From Paenibacillus typhae (GTDB lineage Bacteria > Bacillota > Bacilli > Paenibacillales > Paenibacillaceae): a stretch of DNA of 64,000 nt. The notes beneath the pieces were generated by a model. That model ran no database searches and was not told the DNA's origin. It saw nothing but the letters and a program-made list of their open reading frames with translations. A program made the translations under genes and the position numbers. The number at the start of each line of letters is the position of its first letter. Position 1 is the stretch's first letter. Shown piece by piece: positions 60,370 to 64,000 of the stretch. The stretch lies in assembly GCF_900099765.1 (NCBI RefSeq), contig NZ_FNDX01000002.1:248001-312000 (forward strand). Direction: 5' to 3'.

Positions 60370-61095
60370 CTACAGGTTCAGGCGTTCCTGGGAAGTCAGG
60401 CGGCGTCCTCTGACATCATGCTTGATTCTGCCGTTCTCCAGTACCCACAGCCTTGTTGCATAACGTTCCGCCAGTTCCAGCGGAAGTACGGTAATTACGG
60501 TTAACCCTGTTTCTTTACAGAGTCTGCGAAGCGTCTCCAGGACGCCTTCGGCCGTCCGCGGGTCCAGACCGGTTACCGGCTCATCGGCCAGAATAACCTT
60601 GGCGCCGTGCACAAGCGCGCGGGCAATGGCTACACGCTGGCGCTCGCCCCCGCTGAGCTGGCTTGTCTTCAGCTTGGCCTTGTCCAGCAGGCCGAGCGTA
60701 TCAAGCTCGTCCATTGCCCCCATATAATCATCCTGCCGCACCATTCCTGTCACCATCCGCCACAGCGGTGTCTGCGAGGATTGGCCGATCAGTACATTCT
60801 TCAGTGCGGTCCGGTTCGGATTCAGCTCGGCATTCTGCTCCAGGTACGCCCATTCACGGCGGATCTTACGTCTGCCGGCGAACGGGCTTTTCATAATGTC
60901 GATCCCGTCAACCCGGAAATTGCCTCTATCCCATTTCTCGCGCAGCGCCAGGCAGCGCAGCAGCGTGGACTTGCCGCTTCCGCTGGCTCCCACCAGCACC
61001 ACAAGCTCCCCGGGTTCTAATTGAAAACCGATATCCTGCAGTACCGGCAATTTGTCTTCTCCGACTGCTTTGGCCAGATGTTCTACTGTAATCAT
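60370..61095 (-). CDS. ABC transporter ATP-binding protein without a nearby permease
   Basis: A 241-residue ATPase. Walker A VGASGSGKSTLL (near residue 34), Q-loop YLEQNAELNPNRTALKNVLIGQ (resembling the PhnC/phosphonate ATPase group), signature QLSGGERQRVAIARAL, Walker B VILADEPVTGLDP and a switch region ITVLPLELAERYA in which the usual switch His is replaced (VLPLEL). No permease gene is adjacent. The absence of the switch His and of a permease makes a transport role doubtful; a regulatory or MacB-like role is possible. It lies 30 bases upstream of the lipoprotein gene. Confidence 0.82.
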   Translation of the reverse strand: MITVEHLAKAVGEDKLPVLQDIGFQLEPGELVVLVGASGSGKSTLLRCLALREKWDRGNFRVDGIDIMKSPFAGRRKIRREWAYLEQNAELNPNRTALKNVLIGQSSQTPLWRMVTGMVRQDDYMGAMDELDTLGLLDKAKLKTSQLSGGERQRVAIARALVHGAKVILADEPVTGLDPRTAEGVLETLRRLCKETGLTVITVLPLELAERYATRLWVLENGRIKHDVRGRRLTSQERLNL

Positions 61096-61185
61096 AGTTC
61101 AGCCTCTCCCTGTTTTCGTCTCTACTCTATAGTGTACTCTGAAAGCGGGACCAATTTCCATGCGTACGTCTGTTCTTATTTTAAC

Positions 61186-62361
61186 TTAATTCAGCTGCCG
61201 TGGCGAGAATAATAACCCGGTCAGGCCGAACAAAATATAGAAACCGCCCAGCAGCACGAATACACCGCTGCCCCAGCCGAATTCAAGCAGCAGGCCGCCG
61301 ATGCCGGGGCCGATAATGCTGCCTATACTGAAATGAAAAGAAGATACGACATTGGCTGCAGGCAGCAGATTCCGCGGCAGGATGTCTGCGGCATAGCTGA
61401 GCCCCAGTGAGAAGAAGGAGCCGACCAGGCCGCCGGCTGCCAGCAGCAGAAGCAGCGTAAATACAAAATGCCCGCCCCCAAGGGGGAGCAGCGTAAAGGC
61501 CAGACCGCCGGTTGTTCCGGCAAAAATCAGGATTTTTTTCCGCCCGTACCGGTCACTCCACAGGCCCAGCGGCAGCTGGAGCAGCAGGCCGCCGATGCCC
61601 GCGAACGGCAGCAGTGTGGCGATCTGGTCTGTATTGAACCCGGAACGCAGCCCGTAGACCGGGAAGTTGCTGTTCAGGCTCGCTTCCATATAACCATACA
61701 GCAGCGCCGGAATCAGAGCATACCAGGCAAGGCTGTAGCTGCGGCCGAACCGGCGGGCCTGACCCTCGCTGTGCTCTACCTTGTCAGGCCGGGAGTTCGG
61801 CAGCTTGAACAGAACCAAGAGGAGCGCGAGCATAAACAATCCGGCCAGGATCAGAAAAGGAGCGGCCTCGCCAAAGCGCAGCAGGCTGATGCCGGCCGGG
61901 CCCAGGCTGAAGCCCAGCCCGTAGGACATTCCGTAGAGCGAAAGATTGCGCCCCCTGTGCTCTGCAGGTGCCATCAGCAGCACCCAGAGCTGGGCGGCAT
62001 AATTAATCGCCGAGTCGCCTATCCCGACCAGCAGGCGCAGGATGAACCAGACCTTGATTCCCGGCAGCAGCGGGAACAGCAGGAGCGTTACCAGGACAAG
62101 GCTGATGCCGGCGGCTATCAGTCTCTTAAAGCCTATCGCTCCGAGCACACGTTCAGCTACAAGAGTCATTGCGAACGAGCCGACATAAAGAGCTGCGGCA
62201 TTCAGTCCGTTGAGTGAGGAGGAAACCCCTTTTTGTTCAAGCAGAATCGAGAGCACCGGCAGCAGAAGCCCCTGGCTCAGGCCTGCGGCAATAATGACGG
62301 TAATGAGAATAAAATAATTCAGTTTACTGTTGGAACGTTTAAGTACAAGCGGGTCTGACAC
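61186..62361 (-). CDS. MFS transporter
   Basis: A 391-residue major facilitator with about twelve helices. Motifs seen are YVGSFAMTLVAERVLGAIGFKRLIAAG (motif A-like) near residues 60-86, and LGLWSDRYGRKKILIFAG (second motif A) near 255. SLYGMSYGLGFSLGPAG and SSFHFSIGSIIGPGIGG are the paired helix regions of drug/metabolite exporters. The start is GTG at 62361, eight bases after AAGGAGG. It is divergent from the ArsR-type regulator 143 bases away, which may control it. Substrate unknown. Confidence 0.85.
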   Translation of the reverse strand: MSDPLVLKRSNSKLNYFILITVIIAAGLSQGLLLPVLSILLEQKGVSSSLNGLNAAALYVGSFAMTLVAERVLGAIGFKRLIAAGISLVLVTLLLFPLLPGIKVWFILRLLVGIGDSAINYAAQLWVLLMAPAEHRGRNLSLYGMSYGLGFSLGPAGISLLRFGEAAPFLILAGLFMLALLLVLFKLPNSRPDKVEHSEGQARRFGRSYSLAWYALIPALLYGYMEASLNSNFPVYGLRSGFNTDQIATLLPFAGIGGLLLQLPLGLWSDRYGRKKILIFAGTTGGLAFTLLPLGGGHFVFTLLLLLAAGGLVGSFFSLGLSYAADILPRNLLPAANVVSSFHFSIGSIIGPGIGGLLLEFGWGSGVFVLLGGFYILFGLTGLLFSPRQLN

Positions 62362-62504
62362 AGGTGAATCCTCCTTGGGCGTTGATCAGGCAAATGCGGA
62401 TAAAAGTTGCCCTGCAGGCAAACATGGAACATTATAGTGGACAACCTTCTTCAAAACAAGAGATAATATATAGAAGTGACCGATTTCCTGGGGGTGCAAG
62501 CTTC

Positions 62505-63428
62505 ATGACTTATGAACTCAAAATTGATGTCTCGCCTGTCTATGAACTGATCGACAGTTTTATGTTATATGTAACAAGGAAATGGATCTCCAACCTGGAC
62601 ATCGGCCCTGACTGGATCCGCGATATAGACGGGCGGATTCCTCCGCAGCAGGTATCCGCGCTCCGGCAGGCAGCCGAATGGCCTTTTACCGATTATGATG
62701 TCCTGTACGTCTGGGCTTACCGCCGCCGGCCGGCATCGAAGGTGCTCCAGTTCCTGGATGAACTGGAGACGCAGTCACTGGAAGAGTGCTTTGAGCAGAC
62801 TGCCCCGCTGTTCCCTGACTTTACAATTCATGAATGTGAACGGATCAAGCGGGATTATCCCCCGCTTCTGCGGCTGTGGTATGAGCAGTATTTCCGCCAT
62901 GCCGAGCAGAAGCTGCTGCCGCTCCTGATTGAGGACGCCTCCGAGAAAAAGCTGCTCGAGAGCAAAATGGGTTCCGCAGCCCTGATTGAGTACGCTTCAG
63001 GCGGTGTAGTCATCGAGGATATTCCCGATCTGCAGACGGTTGTACTGCTGCCGACTATTCATAACCGGCCGATCAATATGTATTGCTTCTATAATACACT
63101 CATGATTATCCAGTATCCTGTTGACGTCCCTTCGGACAATGAAGATGAACCGCCCACCGTTCTGCTGCGCCTGACCAAAGCATTGTCCGATCCGACCCGG
63201 CTCCGGCTGCTGCGCTATGCGGCCGATGACCCCAAAACGCTGTGGGAGCTTCAGTCTGTGCTGGGCCAGACGAGTGACATCATGATGCATCATCTGCTGA
63301 TGCTGCGTGTCGCCGGCCTGCTGAGGGTTCATTTGGGCAGTGAAGGTGAAGGGAATGAACGCTACAGTGTGCGTCCGGATGGGGCATCCGATCTGCAGAT
63401 GTTCCTTGAGTCCTATATTCGTTTATAA
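62505..63428 (+). CDS. ArsR-type transcriptional regulator with extended N-terminal domain
   Basis: A 307-residue protein with a long N-terminal region of unknown fold (DVSPVYELIDSFMLYVTRKWISNLD, residues 6-30, typical for a DUF5937-like group) and a C-terminal winged helix (LRLTKALSDPTRLRLLRYAADDPKTLWELQSVLGQTSDIMMHHLLMLRVAGLLRVHL, about residues 225-281). GGGGTG precedes the ATG at 62505; the open frame to 62364 covers the divergent promoter. It probably controls the divergent MFS gene. Confidence 0.82.
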   Translation: MTYELKIDVSPVYELIDSFMLYVTRKWISNLDIGPDWIRDIDGRIPPQQVSALRQAAEWPFTDYDVLYVWAYRRRPASKVLQFLDELETQSLEECFEQTAPLFPDFTIHECERIKRDYPPLLRLWYEQYFRHAEQKLLPLLIEDASEKKLLESKMGSAALIEYASGGVVIEDIPDLQTVVLLPTIHNRPINMYCFYNTLMIIQYPVDVPSDNEDEPPTVLLRLTKALSDPTRLRLLRYAADDPKTLWELQSVLGQTSDIMMHHLLMLRVAGLLRVHLGSEGEGNERYSVRPDGASDLQMFLESYIRL

Positions 63429-63483
63429 TAACAATACACAAGCAGAGATTGCCGACAAACTTACAGGCTTAGGAGTGAGCGTT

Positions 63484-64000
63484 ATGAAGTATTTGCCGCA
63501 ACAAGTTATTTTTGATCTGGATGACACCCTGATACACTGCAACAAATATTTTGACCTCATTCTGGGGCAGTATTTCGAGCTGATGTCCGACTGGTTCGGC
63601 GAATACGGACCGACAACCGGTGAATTCCGCAGCAAGCAGGTGGAAATCGATGTGGAAACCGTCAGCACCAGCGGACTGGCCAGCGATAACTTCCCCAAAT
63701 CACTGATTGCCACCTACCGGTTTTTCAGTGCCAAATATAACCGGGCCGCCGATCCTTATCATGAGCAGCAGCTGATGAAGCTCGGAATGAGCGTCTACGA
63801 TCAGGAGGTCGAGGCGTATCCCGGCATGGTGGAAACCCTCGATGCGCTCAAGCATGACGGGCATGACCTCTACCTGTACACAGGCGGGGACGATACCATC
63901 CAGCAGCGCAAAATCGAACAGATGAAGCTCGATGTCTATTTTGACGACCGGATCTTTATCCGCCAGCATAAAAATATCGAATCACTGGAAAATATCCTGG
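63484..64000 (+). CDS. HAD-superfamily hydrolase (cut by the window end)
   Basis: The frame starts at ATG 63484 with TAGGAGTGAG upstream and runs open to the window end (172 codons). The N-terminus KYLPQQVIFDLDDTLIHCNKYFD contains HAD motif I (DLDDT, nucleophile Asp) and TGGDDTIQQRKIEQMKL near residue 140 is motif II-like with the conserved Lys region to follow. It is 55 bases downstream of the ArsR-type gene on the same strand, so they may share a transcript. Phosphatase activity is likely; the substrate is unknown and the C-terminus cannot be read. Confidence 0.85.
   Translation, partial: MKYLPQQVIFDLDDTLIHCNKYFDLILGQYFELMSDWFGEYGPTTGEFRSKQVEIDVETVSTSGLASDNFPKSLIATYRFFSAKYNRAADPYHEQQLMKLGMSVYDQEVEAYPGMVETLDALKHDGHDLYLYTGGDDTIQQRKIEQMKLDVYFDDRIFIRQHKNIESLENIL

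Overview
The window looks like a chromosomal stretch of a Paenibacillus or close relative (endospore-forming Bacillota). The grounds are a gerQ-cwlJ spore-germination pair, strong AAGGAGG-type ribosome sites, frequent GTG and TTG starts, many lipoproteins, roughly half GC by eye, and many families typical of that genus (DUF4184, DUF4178, DUF2500, XerS-type recombinase). No rRNA, tRNA, tmRNA, CRISPR array, prophage or complete insertion sequence was seen. Most genes are ordinary chromosomal genes separated by clear Rho-independent terminators.

Layout. 0-3.9 kb: end of a small membrane protein, spore genes gerQ and cwlJ, an SDR oxidoreductase, small proteins and a PPOX flavoprotein, all on the minus strand. 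3.9-9 kb: a BNR-like lipoprotein, an amino-acid permease, L-lactate dehydrogenase and a GH113-type glycosidase. 9.3-12.6 kb: a tyrosine recombinase overlapping a LysR regulator, divergent from an amino-acid exporter-like permease. 12.6-18.6 kb: lipoprotein, esterase, PQQ-type beta-propeller with a DUF4184 membrane protein, and an aminotransferase. 18.7-19.4 kb: a broken XRE-regulator/membrane-protein pair. 19.4-28.7 kb: phosphatase, CDF transporter, aldo-keto reductase, an SgrR-like regulator divergent from an MFS exporter, WYL regulator, Gfo/Idh/MocA oxidoreductase. 28.7-29.06 kb: a gene-free stretch dense in repeats. 29-35.3 kb: AbrB-type transporter, GNAT, XerS-type recombinase, pentapeptide protein, cupin, mobB-moeA. 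35.4-39.6 kb: a minus-strand run pyrK-pyrD-lpdD-like-pspA-DUF350-DUF4178-unknown. 39.7-46.5 kb: old yellow enzyme, polysaccharide deacetylase, LysM-3D protein, ppk and ppx. 46.6-49 kb: an Art-type amino-acid ABC importer. 49.4-56.9 kb: GH13 alpha-glycosidase, a DUF4334 protein and glycogen genes glgA, glgB and divergent glgC. 56.9-61.1 kb: an ABC ATPase, lipoprotein and two-component system in overlapping order. 61.2-64 kb: MFS transporter divergent from an ArsR-type regulator, then a HAD hydrolase cut by the window end.

Genes that clearly work together: cwlJ/gerQ (cortex lysis in germination), pyrK/pyrD (heterodimeric dihydroorotate dehydrogenase), mobB/moeA (molybdenum cofactor), ppk/ppx (polyphosphate synthesis and breakdown), glgA/B/C with the GH13 enzyme (glycogen and alpha-glucan turnover), the three-gene ABC importer, and the PspA/DUF350/DUF4178 membrane-stress module.

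The most unusual signal is not a gene. Four 28-bp imperfect palindromes with an 11-6-11 layout, whose right arms equal or nearly equal the right arm of the Bacillus subtilis dif site as I recall it, lie in non-coding DNA at about 15.0, 26.4, 28.95 and 29.05 kb. A 20-bp exact direct repeat also brackets the segment carrying the XerS-type recombinase, one copy overlapping the mobB stop codon. These deserve testing as Xer recombination sites, a dispersed repeat family, or operators of an unknown regulator.
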